DNA from: JAXIPB01 sp045403155
GTDB taxonomy: Bacteria; Actinomycetota; Actinomycetes; Mycobacteriales; Micromonosporaceae
Length of the DNA stretch: 64,000 bases
NCBI GenBank assembly: GCA_045403155.1
Contig: JAXIPB010000048.1
Location: forward strand, 8,708-72,707
Reading direction: 5' to 3'
Position numbers and translations under genes: made by a program. Below the pieces are notes generated by a model. It was not told where the DNA came from. It did no database searches and worked only from the letters and a program-made list of their open reading frames with translations. Shown in pieces: positions 33,698 to 41,849 of this stretch (position 1 is the first letter of the stretch; each line of letters opens with the position of its first letter).

Positions 33698-33819
33698 GGT
33701 TGACCTTTCCGGTCAGATGGATAAGCACTGGACCACATGATTGCCAAAAGATGGGATGAGAGTGAGCGATTTGGAAAAAATCAGGAAAAGCGACAACACT
33801 GCGCCCACCGACTGCCCAC

Positions 33820-35970
33820 TTAGGAGGCGCCGTAGCGGGCGGTTTCACTCGTCGGGGCGGTGAAATACCGAACCTCGGTGCCCGCCAGCCCTCGCCGCAG
33901 CAGGCCGGAGACCGTCTGTATCGGTTTCCATGAGTTTCCGTCGCCGGCGACATGGAACGGGTTGTCCGGGTCGGCGATGAAACTCGCCGCGGTCAGGCCG
34001 GGAGTCATCCCGACGAACCAGGCCGAGCGGGTGTCGTCCGTTGTACCCGTCTTTCCGGCCACGGGCCTGCCCACCGAGCCGAAGACACCAGAGGCCGTCG
34101 ACCAGCCACCGCAGCTGCCCCGGGCGGCCCCGTAGCCGGTGACGCAGCGGGCCGCGTCGACCGCAGCGCGCGCGACCTCCGGGCGTACGGCCTGGTTGCA
34201 GTTGGGTGTTGCCGCGGCGACGGGTTTGCCGGTGGGGTCGATGATGCTGTTCACCGGCGTTGGTTCACAGTAGCGTCCGTCGGCCGCCAGCGTCGCGTAC
34301 GCGTTGGCCATCTCGAGCGGGGTCGTGTCGGCTACGCCGAGGGTGAAGGCGCCCCAGCCGTTGGCCCGCGCGGGTGACGCCATCGTCTGGTCGATGTCGG
34401 TGTGCCAGGTCAGGCCGAACCGCTCCGCCATGCGCACCGCCCGCTCAGCGCCGATCGCCTGCTCGAGCTTGACGAAGAACGTGTTGACCGACTTGCCAAA
34501 GCCGGACCACATGGTTTGGACGCCGACCATCGCCGCGCTTGCGTTCCGCGGGCACCAACGGTTGTGGCCGCAGCGGCTTGGGTCAGTCTCACCGGCCGGA
34601 TAAATCGACTGCAGTTGCATCGGCGCGTTGATTTTGGTGTTCAGCGGCATACCCAGGTCGAGAGCGGCCACCAACGTAAAGATCTTGAATGTGGAGCCGG
34701 CCTGGTACCCCGGCATGTCGCCGCCGCCTAGCAACGGGGCCACCGTGTTGGGGTAGCTGCTCCTCGCGTCGGCGTCGTCGAATCGCCAATCCGACTGCGA
34801 TCCGTTGTTGCGCTGGTCGAGGCTGTATCGGCGATTCACGGCAGCCGCTTTGATCTTGCCGGTGCCGGGCTCGATCGCAACCACCCCGAGCGCGTACGAG
34901 GAGCCGATCCGTTGCTTCGAGGTGACCTCGCGCATCGCGATGCGCTGCAGCCGCGGGTCCAGCGACGTCACGATGGTGTAGCCGCCGCGGCGGAGGTTCT
35001 CCAACCGCTGCAGCGGTGTGGTGCCGAACGCCTCCTGCTGACGCCACCAGTTCTTGAACATGTCGCAGAAGTAGCCCCAGTCGTTGTGTGCCGAGTCGAC
35101 CGAGACGCAGTCGTTGGATGGAGTGGTCAACCGGAGGGAGATCGGCTGCTTCTTCGTCCTGGCCGCCAACTCGGGCGAGAGATACTGGATCTCCATCATG
35201 CGGTCGATGACGTAGTTTCGCCGCTCAAGTGCGGGTGAGTTGTTCCGACCTGCCGGGTCGTAGGTCGACGGAGCCTTGACCAGCCCGGCCAGCATCGCGG
35301 CCTCGGCGAGGGTCAGATTCTTTGGCTGCTTGGAGAAGTAGACCTCGGCGGCCGCGAATATCCCGTACGCCCGGTGTCCGAAGTAGGCAACGTTGAGATA
35401 GCGCTCGAGGATCTGCTCCTTAGTGAGCTCCCTCTCCACCGACACCGCGAGACGCATCTCCTTGAGCTTGCGGGCAGTTGACTGCTCGGTGGCTTCGGTC
35501 ACCTGCTGCGGCGTCTCGGCGGAGTCGCGCTGGACGTTGCGTACGTACTGCATGGTCAGGGTGGAGGCACCCTGCGACACCCCACCCGCCTGGTGGTTCG
35601 CGATGAACGCGCGCATGACGCCCTTCACGTCGACGCCTCGGTGCTCAAAAAACCGGGAGTCCTCGCTCGCCACGATCGCCCGGATCATGTTCGGCGAGAT
35701 CTGCGCCAGCGGCACATATGTGCGGTACTCCTCGTAGAACTGCGTGATCATCGTCTTTCCGTCGGCCGCGTAGATCTTCGTGACCTGGGCCGGGGGTGTC
35801 GTGCGGAGCTTGTCCGGCATGCGATCGATGAAGTCGCCGACGGCGAGGGCCCCGAGGCCGCCGACCGCCGCCATTGGAAAGGCGAAGGCGGCCACGGCGA
35901 TGCCCGTGATCAGGCCGGCTCGGAGCAGTGGGGCAAGATAGCTAGAAACCTTCAGCGTCCGCGTCAGCAC
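33820..35970 (-). CDS. Class A penicillin-binding protein (PBP1-type)
   Basis: A 716-residue bifunctional peptidoglycan synthase. One N-terminal helix, a glycosyltransferase (GT51) domain with SEDSRFFEHRGVDVKGVMRA (catalytic Glu near residue 100), QGASTLTMQYVRN and LNVAYFGHRAYGI, then a transpeptidase domain with GSTFK (Ser near 425), KSVNTFF (SxN) and VAGKTGTTDDTRSAWFVG (KTG near 638). It polymerises glycan strands and cross-links peptides outside the membrane. GTG 35970 is chosen for TATTTT 6 nt upstream; the frame extends further without similarity. Only 29 bp separate its start from that of the divergent cobC. No PASTA domain. Confidence 0.93.
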   Translation of the reverse strand: MLTRTLKVSSYLAPLLRAGLITGIAVAAFAFPMAAVGGLGALAVGDFIDRMPDKLRTTPPAQVTKIYAADGKTMITQFYEEYRTYVPLAQISPNMIRAIVASEDSRFFEHRGVDVKGVMRAFIANHQAGGVSQGASTLTMQYVRNVQRDSAETPQQVTEATEQSTARKLKEMRLAVSVERELTKEQILERYLNVAYFGHRAYGIFAAAEVYFSKQPKNLTLAEAAMLAGLVKAPSTYDPAGRNNSPALERRNYVIDRMMEIQYLSPELAARTKKQPISLRLTTPSNDCVSVDSAHNDWGYFCDMFKNWWRQQEAFGTTPLQRLENLRRGGYTIVTSLDPRLQRIAMREVTSKQRIGSSYALGVVAIEPGTGKIKAAAVNRRYSLDQRNNGSQSDWRFDDADARSSYPNTVAPLLGGGDMPGYQAGSTFKIFTLVAALDLGMPLNTKINAPMQLQSIYPAGETDPSRCGHNRWCPRNASAAMVGVQTMWSGFGKSVNTFFVKLEQAIGAERAVRMAERFGLTWHTDIDQTMASPARANGWGAFTLGVADTTPLEMANAYATLAADGRYCEPTPVNSIIDPTGKPVAAATPNCNQAVRPEVARAAVDAARCVTGYGAARGSCGGWSTASGVFGSVGRPVAGKTGTTDDTRSAWFVGMTPGLTAASFIADPDNPFHVAGDGNSWKPIQTVSGLLRRGLAGTEVRYFTAPTSETARYGAS

Positions 35971-35976
35971 TCCTAG

Positions 35977-35982
35977 AAAATA
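35977..35982 (-). promoter_or_regulatory. Probable -10 (TATTTT) for the PBP gene
   Basis: Minus-strand TATTTT ends 6 nt before GTG 35970. The divergent cobC promoter must share this 29-bp intergenic space. Confidence 0.4.
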
Positions 35983-35999
35983 GGACAAATACGGACTCA

Positions 36000-37088
36000 A
36001 TGAGCGAGACTTCGGTGAACCTCGATGGGTTGCGGCACCACGGTGACGTGGAGGTGGTACCCGGGTTGGTCGACCTGGCGGTGAACGTTCGATCCGCTCC
36101 GATGCCACCGTGGCTCCGCGTACCGCTGTCGGCCTCGCTCGACGATCTCGCGCGGTACCCCGACCCGTCGCTGGCTCGCGCGGCCGTCGCTCGACGACAC
36201 GATCGGGATCCGGCGGAGGTTCTGCTGACCGCGGGGGCCGCACAGGCGTTCGTACTCCTCGCGCAGGCGCTCCGGCCGCAGCGTGCGATCGTCATCCATC
36301 CCCAGTTCACCGAGCCGGAGGCGGCGCTTCGGTCGGCCGGCCACGACGTTCAGCGGGTGATCCTGTCCGAGGCGGAGGGATTCGTGTTGGACGCCGCCCT
36401 CGTGCCGCCCGACGCCGACCTTGTCGTCCTGGGCAATCCCACGAACCCGACCTCGGTCGCGCATCCGGCCGAGGTTGTGGCGGCGCTCGCCCGACCCGGT
36501 CGGGTGCTGGTCGTGGATGAGGCGTTCGCCGACACCGTGCATCCGGACGGCGCCGGCTTGTCGACGCGGTCACGCTCCTCGCCACTCTCGCTGTCGCACC
36601 GCCGCGACCTGGCGGGCCTGGTCGTCGTCCGAAGTCTCACCAAGACGTGGGGGCTGGCGGGGCTGCGCGTCGGCTACCTGCTCGCGCCGCCGGACCTGGT
36701 TGGCCGCCTCGGGGCGGTGCAGCCGCTGTGGCCGGTCTCGACGCCCGCGCTCGCGGCCGCGGTGGCCTGCAGCTCGTCCCGGGCGGTGGCCGAGGAGCGT
36801 CGCGTCGCGGCCATCCTCGCCGTCGACCGGGCACACCTCGTGGCCGCCCTGCGTTCGCTGCCGGGAGTCACGGTTTCGGGCGAACCGGCGAGTTCCTTCG
36901 TTCTGGTACGCATGGCGCGCGCGCTAGACGTGCGGGCGGCACTTCGCACCGCGGGCTATGCGGTGCGCCGTGGCGACACGTTCCCCGGCCTCGGGCCCGA
37001 CTGGCTTCGGATCGCAGTTCGGGACACCGCCACCTCGGATGCCTTTCTCGCCGCACTCGAGCGCGCCCTCGCCGGGCGCAGCCCGTGA
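36000..37088 (+). CDS. cobC: Threonine-phosphate decarboxylase CobC (HisC-like aminotransferase fold)
   Basis: A 362-residue fold-type I PLP enzyme. LTAGAAQAFVLLAQALRPQR, LVVLGNPTNPTSVAHP, RVLVVDEAFADTVHPDG and the PLP-Lys motif VVVRSLTKTWGLAGLRVGYL are characteristic of HisC/CobC proteins. Context decides for CobC (L-threonine-O-3-phosphate decarboxylase), which makes the aminopropanol phosphate used by the CobD/CbiB enzyme: cobT and cobA/cysG follow on the same strand. A HisC role cannot be excluded. ATG 36000 with no clear ribosome site; 29 bp from the divergent PBP start. Confidence 0.82.
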   Translation: MSETSVNLDGLRHHGDVEVVPGLVDLAVNVRSAPMPPWLRVPLSASLDDLARYPDPSLARAAVARRHDRDPAEVLLTAGAAQAFVLLAQALRPQRAIVIHPQFTEPEAALRSAGHDVQRVILSEAEGFVLDAALVPPDADLVVLGNPTNPTSVAHPAEVVAALARPGRVLVVDEAFADTVHPDGAGLSTRSRSSPLSLSHRRDLAGLVVVRSLTKTWGLAGLRVGYLLAPPDLVGRLGAVQPLWPVSTPALAAAVACSSSRAVAEERRVAAILAVDRAHLVAALRSLPGVTVSGEPASSFVLVRMARALDVRAALRTAGYAVRRGDTFPGLGPDWLRIAVRDTATSDAFLAALERALAGRSP

Positions 37089-37129
37089 CCGCACCCGGAC
37101 GCCGCGGGGATCAAGGCAAACCAAGATCC

Positions 37130-37194
37130 TCGTAAGTGTCCATCACTTGCCCGGTTCTTCGGCGTGGTGGGGGGCGTGTGTCGAACAGTCGTGA
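37130..37194. repeat. Degenerate copy of the second hairpin family
   Basis: Left arm at 37130-37152 (TAAGTGTCCATCACTTGCCC within) matches the 7148 arm at about 17 of 23 positions; the right arm at 37172-37194 matches weakly. It lies between cobC and cobT. Confidence 0.4.
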
Positions 37195-37231
37195 CTGGCC
37201 TTTCGGGCGGTGGGTAGGAGAGGCTAGGCGG

Positions 37232-38308
37232 ATGCGGCTCGAGGATGCGATCGCGGCGATCCGGCCGCTGGATGCGACCGCCATGGCGGCCGCCCGGGAG
37301 CGGCAGGCGCGGTTGACCAAGCCCGCCGGATCGCTCGGCGCGCTCGAGGGCCTCTCGGTGCGGTTGGCGGGGCTCGCCGGCCACTGCCCGCCACCCGTTC
37401 TCGAACGCCCCGCCGTCGCCATCTTCGCCGGCGACCACGGCGTTCACGCCCAAGCCGTCTCGCCGTGGCCGCAGGAGGTGACGGCGCAGATGGTGGCCAA
37501 TTTCGCCGCCGGCGGGGCCGTCGTCAACGCCTTCGCCCGCCAGATCGGGGCTGCGGTCGTCGTGGTCGACGTCGGCGTCGCGCACCCACTCTTTCCCGGT
37601 GCCGCCAGCGACGAGAACGGGGCCGGCGAGGTCTGGCAGCGGCGGGTCCGCGCCGGCACCCGAGACTTCGCCGTGGAGCCGGCGCTCACGCGGGTCGAGG
37701 CACTCGCGGCGGTGGAGGTGGGCCTCTCCGTCGCGGCGGAGCTGGTGGCCAGGGGGCACGACGCCCTGGTGACCGGCGACATGGGGATCGCCAACACAAC
37801 GCCGGCGGCGGCCCTCATCGCAGTCTTCACGGGTGCCGACCCGGCCGCGGTCACCGGCCGCGGAACCGGCGTCGATGACGCCACGCTCCGCCGCAAGATT
37901 TCCGTGATCGCCTCCGCCCTGACCCGGTACCGTCCAGATAGGAACGATCCGATCGGCGTCCTCGCTGCCGTTGGCGGTCTCGAACACGCAGCCATCGCGG
38001 GCTTGATCCTTGGCGGCGCGGCGCATCGCGTACCGGTCATTCTCGATGGTGTCATCGCGTGCTCGGCGGCGCTGGCGGCGGCGGCGATCGTGCCGGACTC
38101 CGTCGGCGCAATGGTCGCCGGGCACCGCTCGGCCGAGCCGGGCGCGTCGGTCGCATTGAACCGGCTTGGGCTCGAACCTCTTGTCGACCTAGGTCTGCGG
38201 CTCGGTGAGGGTACCGGGGCGCTGCTCGCGTTCCCAATCGTCGCGAGCGCGGCGCGCGTGCTGAGCGACGTCGCGACATTCGACTCCGCCGGCGTCGCGG
38301 AGAAGTGA
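37232..38308 (+). CDS. cobT: Nicotinate-nucleotide--dimethylbenzimidazole phosphoribosyltransferase CobT
   Basis: A 358-residue enzyme that makes alpha-ribazole phosphate for the lower ligand of cobalamin. Signatures: RLTKPAGSLGALE, FAGDHGVHAQAVSPWPQEVT, MVANFAAGGAVVNAFARQIG, VTGDMGIANTTPAAALIAVF, GRGTGVDDATLRRK and LGEGTGALLAFPI, the last holding the catalytic Glu. ATG 37232 follows TAGGAGAGG. Upstream 143 bp contain a degenerate repeat but no riboswitch that I can recognise. A 27-bp tandem array starts directly after its stop (38306-38308) and separates it from cobA. Confidence 0.93.
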   Translation: MRLEDAIAAIRPLDATAMAAARERQARLTKPAGSLGALEGLSVRLAGLAGHCPPPVLERPAVAIFAGDHGVHAQAVSPWPQEVTAQMVANFAAGGAVVNAFARQIGAAVVVVDVGVAHPLFPGAASDENGAGEVWQRRVRAGTRDFAVEPALTRVEALAAVEVGLSVAAELVARGHDALVTGDMGIANTTPAAALIAVFTGADPAAVTGRGTGVDDATLRRKISVIASALTRYRPDRNDPIGVLAAVGGLEHAAIAGLILGGAAHRVPVILDGVIACSAALAAAAIVPDSVGAMVAGHRSAEPGASVALNRLGLEPLVDLGLRLGEGTGALLAFPIVASAARVLSDVATFDSAGVAEK

Positions 38309-38389
38309 TTACGTTGATCGCCTCCGGCGCTTTGGTTGCGTTGTTCGCCTCCGGCGCTGTGGTTGCGTTGTTCGCCTCCGGCGAAGTGA
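38309..38389 (+). repeat. Three 27-bp tandem repeats between cobT and cobA
   Basis: Units at 38309-38335, 38336-38362 and 38363-38389, each with TCGCCTCCGGCG. The first contains GTTGATCGCCTCCGGCG, also found (reverse complement) in the amidase gene at 59691-59742. Occupies almost the whole gap. Confidence 0.9.
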
Positions 38390-38396
38390 GCACCGG

Positions 38397-39629
38397 GTGA
38401 ATCCGTACCCCCTCGCCCTGATGCTGGCTGATCGGCGGGTTCTCGTCGTCGGCGGTGGCGCGGTCGCGACCAGGCGCGTGCCTGCTCTGCTCGCGGCCGG
38501 CGCGGACGTCGTGCTCGTCGCGCCCGAGGTGACGCCGGCCCTGCGCGGCCTTGCCGACGCCGGCAGACTGCACTGGCTGGATCGCCGGTTTGAGCCCTCC
38601 GATGTGGATGGAGCGTGGCTCGTTCACGTAGCCGTGGACGACCCGGCGGCCGCCGCCGAGGTAAGCGACGCGGCGCAGGAGCGGCGGGTGTTCTGCGTTC
38701 GGGCCGATGACCGACATGCGGCGACCGCATGGACGCCGGCAACCACCCGCCACGGCCCGGTGACCGTGGCCGTGACCGCCGGCGGCGAACCTCGCCGCGC
38801 GATGGCGGTACGGGACGCGATTCACGATCTCCTCGCTGCGTCTCCTCTGGACTCTCCGCGGCGGCCCACGGGGGATGAGAATCTCGGCGGAACGGTGGCG
38901 CTCGTGGGCGGCGGGCCGGGCGACCCGGAGCTCATCACAGTCAAGGGTCGGCGCCTGCTGGCCTCGGCCGATGTCGTCGTCGCCGACCGGCTCGCTCCAG
39001 GCATGCTCCTCGACGAGCTACGTCCCGAGGTCGAATTGATCGATGCCTCGAAAATCCCGTACGGCCCGGCCCGCACCCAGGACGAGATCAACCGGCTGAT
39101 CGTGGAGCATGCGCGCGCGGGCCGCTTTGTGGTGCGGCTCAAGGGCGGGGACCCGTTCCTCTTCGGACGCGGGGGCGAGGAGATGCTCGCTTGCGCGGTC
39201 GCCGGCGTACCGGTAACGATCGTTGCCGGCGTGACGAGCGCCGTCGCGGCACCCGCGGCGGCCGGCATTCCAGTTACCCACCGCGGCGTCGCGCACGAAC
39301 TCGTGGTCGTGACCGGCCATCTGGCGCCGAACGATCCGGAGTCCCTTGTGGACTGGCCCGCGCTTGGGCGCCTACGGGGGACTATCTGCATCCTCATGGG
39401 GCTGCGGAATCTCGCCGCGATCGCTGCCACCCTCGTCGAACACGGCCGGCCGCCGCAGACGGCTGCGGCCGTGATCCAGGACGGGACGACCGTTGCCCAG
39501 CGGACGATTCGGGCGACGCTCGCGACCGTGGCCGACGAGGCCACCGCCCACGGCCTGCGCCCGCCGGCCGTGGTACTCGTCGGGGACGTGGTCAATACCT
39601 TCCCTCCAGATGGGAATCGATACGGGTAA
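38397..39629 (+). CDS. cobA: Siroheme synthase-like: NAD-dependent dehydrogenase + uroporphyrinogen-III C-methyltransferase
   Basis: A 410-residue fusion. Residues 1-150 resemble the precorrin-2 dehydrogenase part of CysG (VLVVGGGAVATRRVPALLAA, VLVAPEVTP). Residues 160-410 are a SAM-dependent methyltransferase: VALVGGGPGDPELITVKGRR, VVADRLAPGMLLDEL, VRLKGGDPFLFGRGGEEM, AGIPVTHRGVAHELVVVTGH. It methylates uroporphyrinogen III at C2 and C7 to precorrin-2, feeding cobalamin and sirohaem. The ferrochelatase helical middle domain of CysG seems short or missing. Start GTG 38397, 8 bp after the tandem array. Directly followed by the MoxR gene promoter. Confidence 0.9.
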   Translation: MNPYPLALMLADRRVLVVGGGAVATRRVPALLAAGADVVLVAPEVTPALRGLADAGRLHWLDRRFEPSDVDGAWLVHVAVDDPAAAAEVSDAAQERRVFCVRADDRHAATAWTPATTRHGPVTVAVTAGGEPRRAMAVRDAIHDLLAASPLDSPRRPTGDENLGGTVALVGGGPGDPELITVKGRRLLASADVVVADRLAPGMLLDELRPEVELIDASKIPYGPARTQDEINRLIVEHARAGRFVVRLKGGDPFLFGRGGEEMLACAVAGVPVTIVAGVTSAVAAPAAAGIPVTHRGVAHELVVVTGHLAPNDPESLVDWPALGRLRGTICILMGLRNLAAIAATLVEHGRPPQTAAAVIQDGTTVAQRTIRATLATVADEATAHGLRPPAVVLVGDVVNTFPPDGNRYG

Positions 39630-39642
39630 CCGTAGCGATGGG

Positions 39643-39648
39643 TAATAT
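39643..39648 (+). promoter_or_regulatory. Probable -10 (TAATAT) for the MoxR gene
   Basis: TAATAT lies 14 nt after the cobA stop and 8 nt before GTG 39657; a leaderless start at 39657 rather than GTG 39651 fits best. Confidence 0.45.
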
Positions 39649-39656
39649 GGGTGCCC

Positions 39657-40646
39657 GTGACCGAGACGCCGCCGACGCTCAATCCCGACGACGTTCAGAG
39701 CTTCGCCGACATTGCCAGCCGGCTCACGACCAACATTTCCTCGGTGGTGCTTGGCAAACCGGATGTGGTGCGGCTGGCCATGGCCGGCCTCTTCGCGGAA
39801 GGCCATCTGTTGTTCGAGGATGTGCCGGGGGTCGGCAAGACCACTCTCGCGCGGGCCATCGCGGCATCTGTGCGCGGGCAGTGGCGGCGGATCCAGTTCA
39901 CGCCTGACCTGCTCCCCTCCGACGTTTCGGGGGTGACGATCTTCAATCAGGCGAGCAGGCAGTTCGAGTTCCACGGCGGCCCCGTCTTCGCCAACATCGT
40001 GATCGCCGACGAGATCAACCGCGCGTCGCCGAAGACCCAGTCGGCGCTGCTCGAAGTCATGGAGGAGCGGCAGGTCACGGTCGACGGCCACCGCCATGGA
40101 GTGCCCCGACCGTTCCTCGTGGTCGCGACCCAGAACCCGGTCGAGATGGACGGCACGTATCGGCTGCCCGAGGCGCAATTGGACCGGTTCCTGATGAAAC
40201 TTTCGATCGGCTACCCGGACGAGTCGGTGGAGGTGGAGGTGCTGCGCGGCGCGGCGGCGGGCCGGTCACCCGACTACCTCGGCGCGGTGACGGACACCGA
40301 CACGGTGGCGCAATTGATCCGGCTCACCCACCGGGTCTTCGTCGCTGACACGCTTTACCTGTACGCCGTGCGCCTCGCCGCCGCGACCCGCGACCACAAG
40401 CAGGTACGGGTCGGCGTGAGCCCTCGCGGCGTGATCGCACTGAGTCGGGTCGCGCAGGCGTACGCGTTGACCGACGGCCGCGCCTATGTGATTCCGGAGG
40501 ATCTCAAGGCACTCATTCTGCCGGTCTTCGCGCACCGGCTGCTGCTCGCTCCGGACGCGGCGATGCGCGGCGTCACCCCGGCCGACGTGCTGTCGACCGT
40601 GGTGGAGTCGGTACCCGCGCCCGCCCCGGACGCATCGCGGATCTGA
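39657..40646 (+). CDS. MoxR-family AAA+ ATPase
   Basis: A 329-residue ATPase. Walker A LFEDVPGVGKTTLARAIAAS, Walker B IVIADEINRASPKTQSALLE, VMEERQVTVDG and FLVVATQNPVEMDGTYRLPE (sensor 1 region) and QLDRFLMKLSIGYP (Arg finger) are all typical of MoxR. MoxR proteins are chaperone-like and act with DUF58/VWA proteins in envelope or enzyme assembly. It is the first gene of a MoxR-DUF58-transglutaminase operon. GTG 39651 (MPVTETPP) is two codons longer. 3 bp before the DUF58 gene. Confidence 0.92.
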   Translation: MTETPPTLNPDDVQSFADIASRLTTNISSVVLGKPDVVRLAMAGLFAEGHLLFEDVPGVGKTTLARAIAASVRGQWRRIQFTPDLLPSDVSGVTIFNQASRQFEFHGGPVFANIVIADEINRASPKTQSALLEVMEERQVTVDGHRHGVPRPFLVVATQNPVEMDGTYRLPEAQLDRFLMKLSIGYPDESVEVEVLRGAAAGRSPDYLGAVTDTDTVAQLIRLTHRVFVADTLYLYAVRLAAATRDHKQVRVGVSPRGVIALSRVAQAYALTDGRAYVIPEDLKALILPVFAHRLLLAPDAAMRGVTPADVLSTVVESVPAPAPDASRI

Positions 40647-40649
40647 GTC

Positions 40650-41849
40650 ATGCGGCTGACCCCCCGCGGGATCGGGCTGCTGGTTGCCGGTGTCCTCATG
40701 CTGGCCGCCAGCTTCCAGTTCGGCTACCCGGAGTTCGCTGTCCTCGGATCCGCTTGCGTCGTCGCGGTCGCGGGGAGCCTTGGCTTCGTGGCGTGGCGCC
40801 CGAGGCTCGTCATCGATCGCAATATCGATCCCGACCGCGTCACACGGGGGGAGCCGAGTCGTATCACGCTGCGTGTTGTCAACGCCAGCCGTCTCTTCGG
40901 CGCCAATGTCATCGCGCACGACCGGCTACGCCATTGGTCTGATGAGGACGGTGCCGCGGCGCCCGTACCGCTGATCCGGCTGCGACCGCAGGCGGAGACG
41001 GCAGTGAACTACTCCGTGCCGACGACGCGGCGCGGTGTGGTCGAATTAGGCCCACTTGAGATTACGCGGCAGGACCCACTCGCTCTGGCGGCCGTCGTCC
41101 GGCGTTACGGCTCGTCCGCGCAGGTCTGGGTACGACCGCGCGTGCACCCCGTCGCGGCTGTGCTGGTCGGGCTCTCGCGCAGCTTGGACGGCCGGGTCGA
41201 CCGGGTGCCACACGGCAGCATCACGTTCGCCGCGCTGCGTGAGTATGTGGTCGGCGACGACCTGCGTCACGTCCATTGGCGCACGTCGGCCCGGGTCGGC
41301 GAACTCATGGTCCGAGAGCGCGTTGACACGAGCCTGCCTAGGCTCGTGATCCTGCTCGACGATAGGGCGGACGCGCACCGGGATCTGACCAGCGGGGAGT
41401 CGACCTTCGAGGCGGCTTGCGAGGCGGCCGCGTCGGTGCTGGTGGCGGCCGCGCGTGACGGCGTCCGAGTGGACATCCGTCTCGTGAGCCGGACGGGGGC
41501 GACCTCCGGGGAGTGGGAGATAGGTTCGCTGCTCGACATGCTCGCTGAGGTGACCCCGGCCCCGGCCCCGGGCTTGGGCGGCCCGGCGCTGGCCGAGTCG
41601 GCGTTGCCGGCAGCGGTGGAGCGATTGCGCTTGGGACGATTCGGCGACACGCTGCTCTACCTGACCGGCCCGCCCATCGGCGAGGACCTCGGTATCGTCG
41701 CGGGACTACGCGGAGCGTACCCGTCGATCATCGCGGGAGTCTTTGGCACCGTCGAGAGTGGACTAGCAACGACCGCCGATTTGCTGGTGGTTGGCGCCGA
41801 GAATGGCGCTGACTTCGCCGCCGCATGGGACGGCGTGCACGCGTGGTGA
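40650..41849 (+). CDS. DUF58-domain protein
   Basis: A 399-residue protein with two N-terminal membrane helices (IGLLVAGVLMLAASFQFGYP and AVLGSACVVAVAGSLGFVAW) and then a region containing LREYVVGDDLRHVHWRTSAR, the DUF58 signature, followed by a VWA-like fold (PRLVILLDDRADAHRDLTSG, with a DxR where MIDAS would be DxS). DUF58 proteins work with MoxR ATPases. Stop overlaps the next start as GTGA, so the three are co-translated. Periplasmic-side topology of the middle domain is inferred. Confidence 0.92.
   Translation: MRLTPRGIGLLVAGVLMLAASFQFGYPEFAVLGSACVVAVAGSLGFVAWRPRLVIDRNIDPDRVTRGEPSRITLRVVNASRLFGANVIAHDRLRHWSDEDGAAAPVPLIRLRPQAETAVNYSVPTTRRGVVELGPLEITRQDPLALAAVVRRYGSSAQVWVRPRVHPVAAVLVGLSRSLDGRVDRVPHGSITFAALREYVVGDDLRHVHWRTSARVGELMVRERVDTSLPRLVILLDDRADAHRDLTSGESTFEAACEAAASVLVAAARDGVRVDIRLVSRTGATSGEWEIGSLLDMLAEVTPAPAPGLGGPALAESALPAAVERLRLGRFGDTLLYLTGPPIGEDLGIVAGLRGAYPSIIAGVFGTVESGLATTADLLVVGAENGADFAAAWDGVHAW

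Noticed and set aside
37089..37231. Cobalamin riboswitch before cobT
   Set aside because: The gap is only 143 bp and I cannot find the B12-box; it holds a degenerate hairpin repeat instead.
38309..38389. Possible CRISPR-like array between cobT and cobA
   Set aside because: Units abut without spacers and there are no cas genes; it is a plain tandem repeat.
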